DNA of 26,013 nt from Clostridiales bacterium (GTDB taxonomy: Bacteria > Bacillota_A > Clostridia > Oscillospirales > Oscillospiraceae): contig SFKX01000022.1 of the NCBI GenBank assembly GCA_004553625.1, positions 1 to 26,013 of the forward strand, written 5' to 3'. Both the position numbers and the translations under genes were made by a program. Under the pieces are notes generated by a model that was not told the DNA's origin, did no database searches, and saw only the letters and a list, made by a program, of their open reading frames with translations. This document shows positions 10,601 through 15,835 of this stretch, one piece after another; position 1 is the first letter of the stretch; each line of letters begins with the position of its first letter.

Positions 10601-13475
10601 GGACAAGGAGAAAATTACGGCTGCCGTCGAGGAGTTCCGGAAAATCTATGACGAGCTGTTCTCGCTGATGAACCAGGTACGCATACGAAACGGCTATGAG
10701 CCTGTGGACTACCGGCACGGATATTTCCCGCATTTTGATGATGCTAAGGGGGAAAGCCTGCTCGGCCGTGCCTTCAAGGCCGCAGATATGAAGGATGTGC
10801 CGCTGAAGGACCGCCTTGCCGCGCTCGTCGGCAAGGGGCTGGACGTAAACACGGAAGTGAACGCCCTGCCAACGTCCATAAACGGCCTGACGCACACCTT
10901 CAAGCCCGGCATACGCTGGGTCGGGAATGTCATGCAGAGACAGGGCTTCGACACCACCTTTGACGCGGTGGAGGGCTTCGACCGGTATATCGAGGGCGTG
11001 AGCGATGTCATCTATCACACCGACGACATACAGCGGCTCCGGGCTCTGGCCTCGCAGATACGATACCGCACCACGGAACCAGGCATACAGGCGCAGGTGG
11101 ACGCGATCCGGGCGAACCCCAGCCTGAGCGAAGATAAAAAGGACACAGATGTGCGGGCGAAGCTGGAGGAGGGGAAATACGAACTCTCAAACTATGTCAA
11201 TAACATAGAGGAATACACCAACCTCCTGGCGAACAAGCGCAGCACGATGGACAGGGGCGTTGAGGAACTTATCGGACGCGATATCTACAATTTCTCAATA
11301 GCCCTTGAAAACCGGGTGGCCGCGAACATGGTCGCGGTGAATCCTGGCTCCTGGCTGACGAACTTCATCCCGATATCTCAGGCCTGGGCCGAGGTGAGCG
11401 CTGGGGACATCCTGACAAGCATGCGTGACACGCTGAGTGCTATTGTCAAGGACGACGGCTTCAAAACCAAATCAGACTTCCTGACCAACCGCATAGGCTC
11501 TGATCCTCTCGTGCTTAGCTGGACGCAGGATGCCTCAAAGGTCCTCACAAGGCCAATGGAATGGATAGACATGTTTACCTCCGAGACCGTGGTCCGCGCG
11601 CGGTACAATTCTAATCTCAAGCTGGGCATGAGCGAGACAGCGGCTATGGAGGAGGCGGACAGCTTTGCGGCCAGCCTCATCGCAGACCGCAGTAAGGGCG
11701 CGCTGCCCACGATATTCGAGTCCCGCAATCCCTTTACAAAGCTATTCACGCAGTTCCAGGTCGAGGTAAACAACCAGCTGTCATACCTGTATAGGGACCT
11801 GCCCAGGAATCTCAAGGAACGGGGCAAAAAGTCGCTTGCCGTGGCTCTGCTCAAGTTCATGCTCGGAGCCTGGTTGTATGATGAACTCTATGAGGCAATA
11901 GTCGGACGCCGCCCGGCGCTAGACCCACTGAATATGCTTAACGAGTTCTCGGGCGATTTAGTTGGCTATGCGCTGCCGAACACCATTGAACTGGCCGGAG
12001 ACCTGATATCCGGCAATGACGTTTCCTTCAAGACGGAAAAGACTGACGCGGCCACGGCTTTTATTAACCTGGGTGAGGAGCTTGGCGGCCAGCTGCCCTT
12101 TATCGGCGGCCTGGCTTTCGACGGTGGGCGTCTGCCTATGCAGTCCGGACTGCCGGATTTCGGAGAGCTTAAAGGAGGAATTGCCAAGCTCGCCGACAGC
12201 GACGCGGGAAACAACGCGAAGGGTGCCGCGGATATACTAGATTCGCTGGAGGGCCCGGCGTCGTACCTGCTGCTTCCTTTTGGCGGCGGCCAGATATCAA
12301 AGTTTATTAAGGGCGTCAACGCTGTGGCCGAGGGGGGCGTATACGGCAAGGACGCCGAGGGCAATCCTACGCTCAAATATCCCGTAGAGCGGAACGTGCA
12401 GGACGCGCTCACCGCTATGGTGTTCGGCGCTACGTCCACCAAGGGCGGCCAGGACTGGATAGACCGGGGCTTTGGAGGCTTCTCAGCCAAGCAGACCGCA
12501 GCCTATGCTGCGCTGCTCGGCGGCGGCGTAGATGCTTATGATGCCTTCGACGTGGTAATGGATATCAAGGGTGCGGAGAAAACAGAGACGCAGAGTGCAA
12601 ATGACATAAAACGCGAGAAGATATCTGCACTGGATATATCCGACGAGCTCAAGGCGACGCTGTACAGCAACCTCATAACCGATGACTATGACGAGGCTAT
12701 TGACGACATGCTGCGACGCGGTGTAGACTGGGACGGCATCATGGGCGTGGTCACCAACAGCAAATATGGAGTTGAACGGTACAACAAACTCGTTGATGCG
12801 GGCGTCAGCCCCGGCAACGCAGCCCGGATAACCGATGCACTGTATTCACTTGAGCCGGAGGATGGCAAAAAGAGCGTGTCGCAGGTACAGCAGTACCGTG
12901 CAATAGACAAGCTGGACGGGCTCACCGACGAGGAAAAGCTCGCGGCCATAGGGACGATCATGGGAACGGACGCGACCACAGAGAGCGGTAATCCCTCACA
13001 ATACTCCAAATTGACGGACGCTATCGAGTCCGGGCTCAGCCTGACCGACGCGCTTGAGCAGAGGGAGAACGGGACGCTTGACGACTATCTGGAATTCTAC
13101 AGTGCCGGAATGAAGTCAGATGCGGCCGTTGATGCGGCGGAAACACTTGACGCCATGCCTGAGGATGCTTCTACCGTCGAGCGGTATTTGGCGATTGCGG
13201 AGATGCCGCTGAGCGAGAGGGACAAGGACGCTGCGCTTTCGGCGATAATGTCCGACAGCGCCTACGAGAAGTACCAGGCGGCGCGCAGCAAAGGCATCGA
13301 CACATATGAGTATGTGGCCTTCCTGCGTGCGATAAGCGACTTCTCCGGAGACGGAAAGCAGCAGCGCGTGTGGGATTATATCAACAGTCTGCCGCTGAGT
13401 ACGGCGCAGAAGGACCAGCTCCATTATGCAGCCGGGTACAAGGAAAGCTCGCTTGAAAAAACACCATGGCATTAA
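4650..13475 (+). CDS. Giant polyvalent phage protein (J-domain, zincin, MuF-C-like)
   Basis: 2941 residues, with ribosome binding site AAAGGAG 9 bases before ATG. In order I see: a repeated ERLDRMIN element (residues about 6-13 and 30-37); a coiled coil (105-270); Gly/Ala-rich hydrophobic helices (430-600) that could touch a membrane; a J-domain with HPD at 648-650 inside YRELARQYHPDVVGD; a low-complexity linker (680-850) that contains the nested gene; a zincin with H943-E944-xx-H947 and a likely third ligand E1011 or D1015; a MuF-C-like domain (about 1185-1345); and a long helical body (1500-2420) with NDWRKRQFGRLRIS, VDYRHGYFPHFDD and LFTQFQVEVNNQLSYL. A helical-repeat C-terminus follows (2640-2941). 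Polyvalent proteins of this type are packaged and injected with phage DNA to act early in the host. The roles of individual domains here are inferred. Another possibility is a purely structural ejection protein whose enzyme domains have decayed. Confidence 0.85.
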   Translation: MSSVQERLDRMINGTGTASSGAGSSVIERLDRMINHSLPQVANKNDEDSAARWPSQSKESTKDLLPSFATPSGGGESVENILGKFSDRGGIEAIKCPDSWSSAGDAELGLKAWSGQLESYEKKLTELSGSIANTENRLKNLQTTVKTAEDAAAYDELYAGYERMIADYNGVVNDINRVQDKYSAGVERYRDILSGGMERADAAAAEIKKLEAENSRLQQQVDLIKAYDTSGLDMTGTYAEPIEAEIRRNAQRIKELRAEENQNKMQYYSSMALMDDYAELSAPGKVTGDERYYYINDIDSARYKNEHTTDPGGEAVAMRRYQYLTEDERQIYNYLYATQGKTAADRFLDDLSDTLSERQGAAQYEDMGTLGKALYWIPAGLEQFGSGIKQLFQSEAVPVSPTLITSQLIQQEAQEKSPVLGSLYTLGVTLSNMAPSILTSALGGWALGAAGLPASAAGLAGSTALGASAGGNAYTQKLREGYSSEAARNYATLVGASEGALQYLLGGIGALSKSGTGRIAAKIAALDNALGRVARTVSGSTAARLLGSMISEGTEEGLQELLEPAFAAIIFDEEYEANFEDAAYAFILGALSAGIIEGPAAIAYARRPAGFSFRDMDGYADNGVDYFEGANTLEEVEARYRELARQYHPDVVGDATTMAEINRQRTMARAFFRGRAEAAAADEAADTTPEAAANTERTDSVIRRLTAGRTTEENTPETAGAQIEDQTYSEAGGIVLPTADTAGDFSPRAEAGATETPTLEVQRPAAPETNAAGNIVLPTADEIMNGGILNGQQGQQWQQRRNQVSDGDGGRLSGQRAGVEAGELARGAEQAARPTQQVGTALARQARVRALRLERVSSASLGLENGTEARSLQVIPEAAYDDELRAVSADVYRRTGQRVTFVAGNIQVRAAGKTRAVRGVWTPGSIYVQADNAGYSAAQIAAHEVYHDLAANTPGLDADVKQRIIERYGEDEFRRVAQVYIERLRGVYDVPDGAEHDPALMDKYFASILQEIYADAYAGINAFGAHAERFADAARVTVAERTGMATGETEAATRNRTGPPAERNGVGYITEEKETTAVKAKNPSPGTDSSTATVSTSSVAENALPVKEGEKRTNTWLQGVRLQLPSYDTMYGPIGSISYDDDYVNIHGVPWNELADSESDAGESVNNRYSEDEPERYSVDEEYAAELELWNRDGRPGGEVFVLGSTGEALQGLGAMEQDIYLRSEKINAILEKHPEMTLNEIKRIPEILDDPVLIAKSTGQSRGGQNTRLVIIGTLRAQNGKPVMTVLDLRPVEGELVVDDMQKVNSAYNRENGLNYLRRSELLYADKKRTIPLLRTMGLQSRPIELQRSGSMGSIIYDLQNVNIEGVPFDEVVGTAEPERYSVDETTDEEVVPDYFRGNPYWLETEHAAKAAGYPEIDGVQIMPYKTWVRSKEQGNYGFVVGLAPRDRLVVSFWNKDSGKRAVVPLEQTDIEPVQGAYQMEQNELASLLESEPEAVERMELSPEDEAEYQRWLTEKYGFKAGVRANTALLALPKKAQTEYKRSVSRLVNDLGKSLGVPYHAGRSELRPIAEQIADEYFREGTVSEESGAELFEEAYANGIIRDDEFYRENKPILDYLRTTPIRVSETVKSDIADFNDWRKRQFGRLRISEDGRGVDQVYGELSEMAPGFFPEDITNPTDQLERIADVADSIRISERTLDEYYGPDAAEYKRWAYDEFKQQIGRAYESLRTVRQIALEQDAKRAELERLLEIAETGPTEGELDRVKRLWDEGKKARRAYERAVRRNLLSDRDRQLLGQLMRGEISAEDIPSTANRAGIAEIYAAKREYEAFAGALKEFNTKRRAALRAQADDILAGASRMKDKRRGASYMRETQERNARYVFDGPTAEKIIETYFTPVHKNEARRTVYKTQLRDRVRELDLDRKARKGDAVSEAAAVQIYGEALDNISMIEEQLKRGSSDWRNGHSLSEWRALVDDLWAKSPGLDKEKITAAVEEFRKIYDELFSLMNQVRIRNGYEPVDYRHGYFPHFDDAKGESLLGRAFKAADMKDVPLKDRLAALVGKGLDVNTEVNALPTSINGLTHTFKPGIRWVGNVMQRQGFDTTFDAVEGFDRYIEGVSDVIYHTDDIQRLRALASQIRYRTTEPGIQAQVDAIRANPSLSEDKKDTDVRAKLEEGKYELSNYVNNIEEYTNLLANKRSTMDRGVEELIGRDIYNFSIALENRVAANMVAVNPGSWLTNFIPISQAWAEVSAGDILTSMRDTLSAIVKDDGFKTKSDFLTNRIGSDPLVLSWTQDASKVLTRPMEWIDMFTSETVVRARYNSNLKLGMSETAAMEEADSFAASLIADRSKGALPTIFESRNPFTKLFTQFQVEVNNQLSYLYRDLPRNLKERGKKSLAVALLKFMLGAWLYDELYEAIVGRRPALDPLNMLNEFSGDLVGYALPNTIELAGDLISGNDVSFKTEKTDAATAFINLGEELGGQLPFIGGLAFDGGRLPMQSGLPDFGELKGGIAKLADSDAGNNAKGAADILDSLEGPASYLLLPFGGGQISKFIKGVNAVAEGGVYGKDAEGNPTLKYPVERNVQDALTAMVFGATSTKGGQDWIDRGFGGFSAKQTAAYAALLGGGVDAYDAFDVVMDIKGAEKTETQSANDIKREKISALDISDELKATLYSNLITDDYDEAIDDMLRRGVDWDGIMGVVTNSKYGVERYNKLVDAGVSPGNAARITDALYSLEPEDGKKSVSQVQQYRAIDKLDGLTDEEKLAAIGTIMGTDATTESGNPSQYSKLTDAIESGLSLTDALEQRENGTLDDYLEFYSAGMKSDAAVDAAETLDAMPEDASTVERYLAIAEMPLSERDKDAALSAIMSDSAYEKYQAARSKGIDTYEYVAFLRAISDFSGDGKQQRVWDYINSLPLSTAQKDQLHYAAGYKESSLEKTPWH
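7018..7218 (+). CDS. Nested 66-residue gene inside the polyvalent gene, different frame
   Basis: This ORF lies in the +1 frame relative to the giant gene. GGAGG at 7004-7008 sits 9 bases before its ATG, a near-ideal spacing. Third codon positions in this frame are about 85% G/C, as in real genes of this window. The giant's own frame over the same bases has many A/T third positions and yields a Gln/Arg/Gly-rich low-complexity linker. The product is a compact soluble protein: an acidic start, then TEDGFLVSVPESKLESWLEA, then a second helix SRSEQLLLDRLVSELYGS. I do not know the family. It may be a separate phage gene overprinted by, or swallowed into, the giant ORF. Confidence 0.55.
   Translation: MDSRDNNGSNGETKYQMETEDGFLVSVPESKLESWLEAQSKPPAPLSRSEQLLLDRLVSELYGSKE
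7995..8127 (+). repeat. Orphan copy of the MuF-C-like domain tail (copy A)
   Basis: Residues 1116-1159 of the giant protein read WLQGVRLQLPS, then GSISYDDDYVNIHGVPWNEL. This resembles the C-terminal end of the MuF-C-like domain that follows downstream (copy B, 8649-8771: GSIIYDLQNVNIEGVPFDEV). The body of the domain is absent before copy A. Both copies are followed by a linker with EPERYSVDE. It looks like the relic of an earlier effector domain. Confidence 0.6.
8649..8771 (+). repeat. C-terminal end of the MuF-C-like domain (copy B)
   Basis: Residues 1334-1374: LLRTMGLQS, then GSIIYDLQNVNIEGVPFDEV. It is the in-place end of the complete domain at about 1185-1345. It shares G-S-I, Y-D, V-N-I and G-V-P with copy A at 7995-8127, then the EPERYSVDE linker. 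Confidence 0.6.
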
Positions 13476-13478
13476 GAA

Positions 13479-13513
13479 AAGCGCCGGGGGCGGCTGCCTC
13501 CGGCGCTTGTTTT
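13479..13513 (+). terminator. Rho-independent terminator after the giant gene
   Basis: AAGCGCCGG (13479-13487) pairs perfectly with CCGGCGCTT (13500-13508). The stem extends inwards through GGGC/GCCT to a GGCT loop and is followed by GTTTTT. It starts 4 bases after the polyvalent stop codon and ends the prophage late transcript. Confidence 0.9.
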
Positions 13514-13521
13514 TAAAACGG

Positions 13522-13629
13522 TCAGTCTCTTTCCCTGCAAGAATCGTATATTTTCTTGGTATGGACGCAGACGGCTTCCCGGATGCAGGCCGTGCTGTCC
13601 ACCGGGCCGGGCAAAACCCTGTCTGCCAT
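13522..13629 (-). pseudogene. Truncated 5' end of a conserved clostridial gene, cut at the prophage junction
   Basis: A perfect AGGAGG (13637-13642) sits 7 bases before an ATG at 13629 reading leftwards. The 35 residues begin MADRVLPGPVDST and contain CIREAVCVHTKKIYDSC, then RERD and a TGA stop at 13522-13524. I recall a clostridial protein family of several hundred residues, some with suspected links to spores, with an N-terminal stretch close to HTKKIYDSCRDKDC followed by an EDLRV-like motif. Here reading ends exactly where Cys (TGC) would be expected, and the phage terminator is 8 bases further on. The simplest reading is that the prophage split the gene, leaving the rest beyond the left prophage end. 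The family memory is moderate; a genuine 35-residue gene is the alternative. Confidence 0.6.
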
Positions 13630-13671
13630 GTTGTTTCCTCCTATTAGATGATTTGAAGCGGACTTCATTAC

Positions 13672-13700
13672 AGTGTATGCGCCGGAAGCCCGGTTGTGAA
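13672..13700 (-). promoter_or_regulatory. Possible promoter of the truncated minus-strand gene
   Basis: Reading leftwards, TTCACA (13700-13695) and TACACT (13677-13672) are separated by 17 bases, about 40 bases upstream of the AGGAGG. The match to sigma-A is only partial. Confidence 0.3.
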
Positions 13701-13729
13701 AATAAATGGTGTACCTCGGGGACTAACTG

Positions 13730-13738
13730 TGTTATAAT
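13730..13738 (+). promoter_or_regulatory. Extended -10 promoter for the DUF4364-asnA operon
   Basis: TGTTATAAT gives a perfect -10 with an upstream TGn extension, 30 bases before the DUF4364 start. The corresponding -35 (TGTACC near 13710) is poor, as is common for extended -10 promoters. Confidence 0.65.
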
Positions 13739-13767
13739 GTGTTGGACTTTGATGGGGAGGAAGGGAC

Positions 13768-14301
13768 ATGGAGCGTTTCGGCTTTATCCACGGCGAGCTG
13801 GATACCAGAATACTCATCCTGTTTGTGCTCCGGCGTCTGCCGAGGCCGGTGGACATGAACACTCTGGCGGAGCTCTGCTTTTGCGACAGCGGGGTGGGTT
13901 GGTTTGAATACGCGGAGTGCCTCGCCGCGCTCGTGGATAACGGGCATATCGAAAAGCTCTCAGGCGGGCGCTACCTCATAACGGAAAAGGGCAACCGCAA
14001 CGGTGAGGCCGCCGAGACAAGCCTGCCCTACTCGGTGCGTACCAAGGCTGCCAAACTCATAAGGCCGGTAGCCGAGCAGATGCAGCGCGACGCCATGATA
14101 ATAACAGAGCATGAGCCCCAGGGCGAGGGCTTCAAGGTCACGCTCGCCCTCTCGGACGAGCAGGGGACTATCCTGCGCGTGGAGCTGCGCGCCGCGTCGG
14201 AGGCGCAGGCGGAACAGATGGAGCGCCGTTTCCGCAAGGACGCGGAGCTCAATTGCGGCAAGATCGTCAATTTACTTACGGATGGAGCGACGGAAAAATG
14301 A
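13768..14301 (+). CDS. DUF4364 family winged-helix protein
   Basis: 177 residues; ribosome binding site GGAGGAAGG just before ATG. The N-terminal 75 residues fit a winged-helix fold: GELDTRILILFVLRRLPRPV, then a recognition-helix region (WFEYAECLAALVDNGHIEKL) and a wing GGRYLITEKG. The rest is an alpha/beta domain ending near residue 177, the usual size of the clostridial DUF4364 family. These are regarded as putative DNA-binding regulators, but I know of no assigned target. The stop overlaps the asnA start by 4 bases, so the pair is an operon. A role in controlling asparagine or nitrogen metabolism is conceivable from context only. Confidence 0.85.
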   Translation: MERFGFIHGELDTRILILFVLRRLPRPVDMNTLAELCFCDSGVGWFEYAECLAALVDNGHIEKLSGGRYLITEKGNRNGEAAETSLPYSVRTKAAKLIRPVAEQMQRDAMIITEHEPQGEGFKVTLALSDEQGTILRVELRAASEAQAEQMERRFRKDAELNCGKIVNLLTDGATEK

Positions 14302-15311
14302 ACACAACTGTCCCGGAAGGCTACAAGAGCATACTCTCAGTCTATGATACGCAGAAGGCCATCGGCCTGATGAAGCGTCTTTTTGAGGACAGGTTCGCGG
14401 CGGTGCTGAATCTGTTCCGAGTTTCTGCCCCGCTCTTCGTCGAGGGCAAAAGCGGCCTGAACGACAACCTCAACGGCTGGGAAAGACCCGTGGACTTCGA
14501 TATCGCGCACACCGGGGCGCACGCTCAGGTCGTGCAGTCGCTGGCAAAGTGGAAACGCCTTGCACTCAAGCGTTACGACTTCTATCCCGGCAAGGGCATC
14601 TACGCAGATATGAACGCCATCCGGCGCGACGAGGACGAGCTTGACAACCTCCACTCTGTCTATGTGGACCAGTGGGACTGGGAAAAGGTCATCCTGCCCG
14701 AGAACCGGAACCTTGATTACCTCAAGTCCACCGTCATGGATATTGTGGGCGCCATGTGCGATACGCAGGATACGCTCCAGGCCATCTACCCTGCACTGAC
14801 CTGTCTGGGAAAGATAAAACGTCAGGTCAGCTTTGTCACCGCGCAGGAGCTGGAGGACCGCTGGCCGGAGCTGACGCCGAAGCAGCGCGAGCGCGAGTAT
14901 CTGCGCGAGCATGGCACGGCCTTCATCATCGGCATCGGCGCGCCGCTCAAGTCCGGCAAACCGCACGACGGGCGCTCGCCCGACTACGACGACTGGAGCC
15001 TCAACGGGGATATCCTGGTCTGGTACGAGCCTCTCGGCTGCGCATTCGAGCTCTCGAGCATGGGCATCCGGGTAGACCCGGCTTCGCTGGACAGACAGCT
15101 TACAATATCCGGCTGCGACGACAGGCGCGAGCTCATGTACCATAAAATGCTGCTAAACGGCGAGCTGCCCCTTACGATAGGCGGCGGGATCGGCCAATCG
15201 CGCATGTCGATGCTCATGCTCGGCAAGGCGCACATCGGTGAAGTCCAGGCCTCCGTCTGGGACGAAGAGACCATCGAGACCTGCAAAAAAGCCGGTATCA
15301 TGTTGCTTTGA
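14298..15311 (+). CDS. asnA: Aspartate-ammonia ligase (asparagine synthetase A)
   Basis: 337 residues from the ATG at 14298, which overlaps the DUF4364 stop; E. coli AsnA is 330. It makes asparagine from aspartate, ammonia and ATP through an aspartyl-adenylate in the cytoplasm and belongs to the class II aminoacyl-tRNA synthetase-like fold. Visible family motifs include LFVEGKSGLNDNLNGWERPV near the N-terminus, DFDIAHTGAHAQVVQSLAKW, KGIYADMNAIRRDED, YVDQWDWEK, and the C-terminal GGGIGQSRMSMLMLGKAHIGEVQASVW. An upstream in-frame ATG at 14253 would add 15 residues inside DUF4364 and has no better ribosome binding site, so I prefer 14298. The gene ends at a strong terminator. Confidence 0.95.
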   Translation: MNTTVPEGYKSILSVYDTQKAIGLMKRLFEDRFAAVLNLFRVSAPLFVEGKSGLNDNLNGWERPVDFDIAHTGAHAQVVQSLAKWKRLALKRYDFYPGKGIYADMNAIRRDEDELDNLHSVYVDQWDWEKVILPENRNLDYLKSTVMDIVGAMCDTQDTLQAIYPALTCLGKIKRQVSFVTAQELEDRWPELTPKQREREYLREHGTAFIIGIGAPLKSGKPHDGRSPDYDDWSLNGDILVWYEPLGCAFELSSMGIRVDPASLDRQLTISGCDDRRELMYHKMLLNGELPLTIGGGIGQSRMSMLMLGKAHIGEVQASVWDEETIETCKKAGIMLL

Positions 15312-15313
15312 TA

Positions 15314-15376
15314 TTGCCAAAAATGTACCCCACCGGCGTACGCCTTCGACATGCCGGCGGGGTATATTTTTGGCAA
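15314..15376. terminator. Large hairpin terminator after asnA
   Basis: The core is TACCCCACCGGC (15326-15337) against GCCGGCGGGGTA (15353-15364), followed by TATTTTT. An outer pair TTGCCAAAAAT/ATTTTTGGCAA (15314-15324, 15366-15376) makes the structure nearly symmetrical, so it could act in both directions. Confidence 0.85.
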
Positions 15377-15437
15377 GAATTGATGTAAATATAAAATAAT
15401 CGGCGAAATTCAAGCTGCTTATTGTATATTATGCAGA

Positions 15438-15466
15438 TTGACAATTTAAAGCGCCGCGTTTATAAT
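15438..15466 (+). promoter_or_regulatory. Consensus sigma-A promoter of the T-box transcript
   Basis: TTGACA (15438-15443) and TATAAT (15461-15466) are separated by exactly 17 bases; both hexamers are perfect. Transcription should start near 15473, just before the T-box leader. Confidence 0.92.
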
Positions 15467-15472
15467 GCACAC

Positions 15473-15774
15473 AACCGAAAGACAGTCAAAGGCTGTGACT
15501 GCGCAGAGTACCCGGATTTTGAGCCTGCAGAGAAGTGCCGGTCGGTGCAAGGCACGAGGCGAGAGCCGGGGAATACACGCAAGAGCCGCCCCTCGAAAGC
15601 GAGTATTCGCCGGTAGGCCGGGCCGGGCTTCTCCCGTTATAGAGATAGGGTATAATTCCCATCACATGGGCGTACCCGATAAGGCCGATAGTCGTGAGGC
15701 TCCGGCGAATTGAGGTGGTAACACGGGATTTGGCGCTCGTCCTCTGCAAGGGAGGAAGGGCGTTTATTTTTTTC
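15473..15774 (+). promoter_or_regulatory. T-box riboswitch with tyrosine (UAC) specifier
   Basis: Stem I distal part: an AGAGA motif (15529-15533) and the GTGCC/GGCAC hairpin (15535-15539, 15551-15555) with a GGTCGGTGCAA loop. Lower down, CCCGG pairs with CCGGG. The specifier loop has AGTA on the 5' side (15507-15510) and GAATACA on the 3' side, which places codon TAC at 15584-15586, followed by the usual purine. The T-box itself is TGAGGTGGTAACACGG (15711-15726). Its TGGT would pair with ACCA of an uncharged tRNA with discriminator A, as expected for tRNA-Tyr. A terminator hairpin follows. Binding of uncharged tRNA-Tyr should favour the antiterminator and switch the downstream lyase gene on. 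Confidence 0.88.
15734..15774 (+). terminator. T-box terminator hairpin
   Basis: CGCTCGTCCTC (15734-15744) pairs with GAGGAAGGGCG (15752-15762), with one mismatch and one wobble pair, followed by TTTATTTTTTT. It competes with the antiterminator formed by the T-box sequence. Confidence 0.85.
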
Positions 15775-15835
15775 TCTTCTTCCGGCGTCCGTCGCCGCCA
15801 AAGGGCGGGCGCAATATAGAAAAGGAGAGTTAAAA

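Larger units (their letters stand above)
1..13521. mobile_element. Right part of a prophage (left end outside window)
   Basis: Six same-strand genes are packed with gaps of about 10-22 bases or 4-base overlaps. They include a lysis-type protein, a fibre with tandem repeats, a propeller-like virion protein and a giant polyvalent protein. The block ends at a strong terminator (13479-13513). Immediately to the right is an opposite-strand host gene that stops abruptly at 13522, which I take as the attachment-site junction. No integrase, terminase, portal or capsid gene is visible, so these must lie to the left of the window. A propeller protein next to a candidate ejection protein and a giant polyvalent protein suggests a podovirus-like virion, but that is inference. 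Confidence 0.8.

Noticed and set aside
9951..11018. Minus-strand frame of 355 codons opposite the polyvalent gene
   Set aside because: No ribosome binding site or motif; the plus-strand frame has the conserved polyvalent body.
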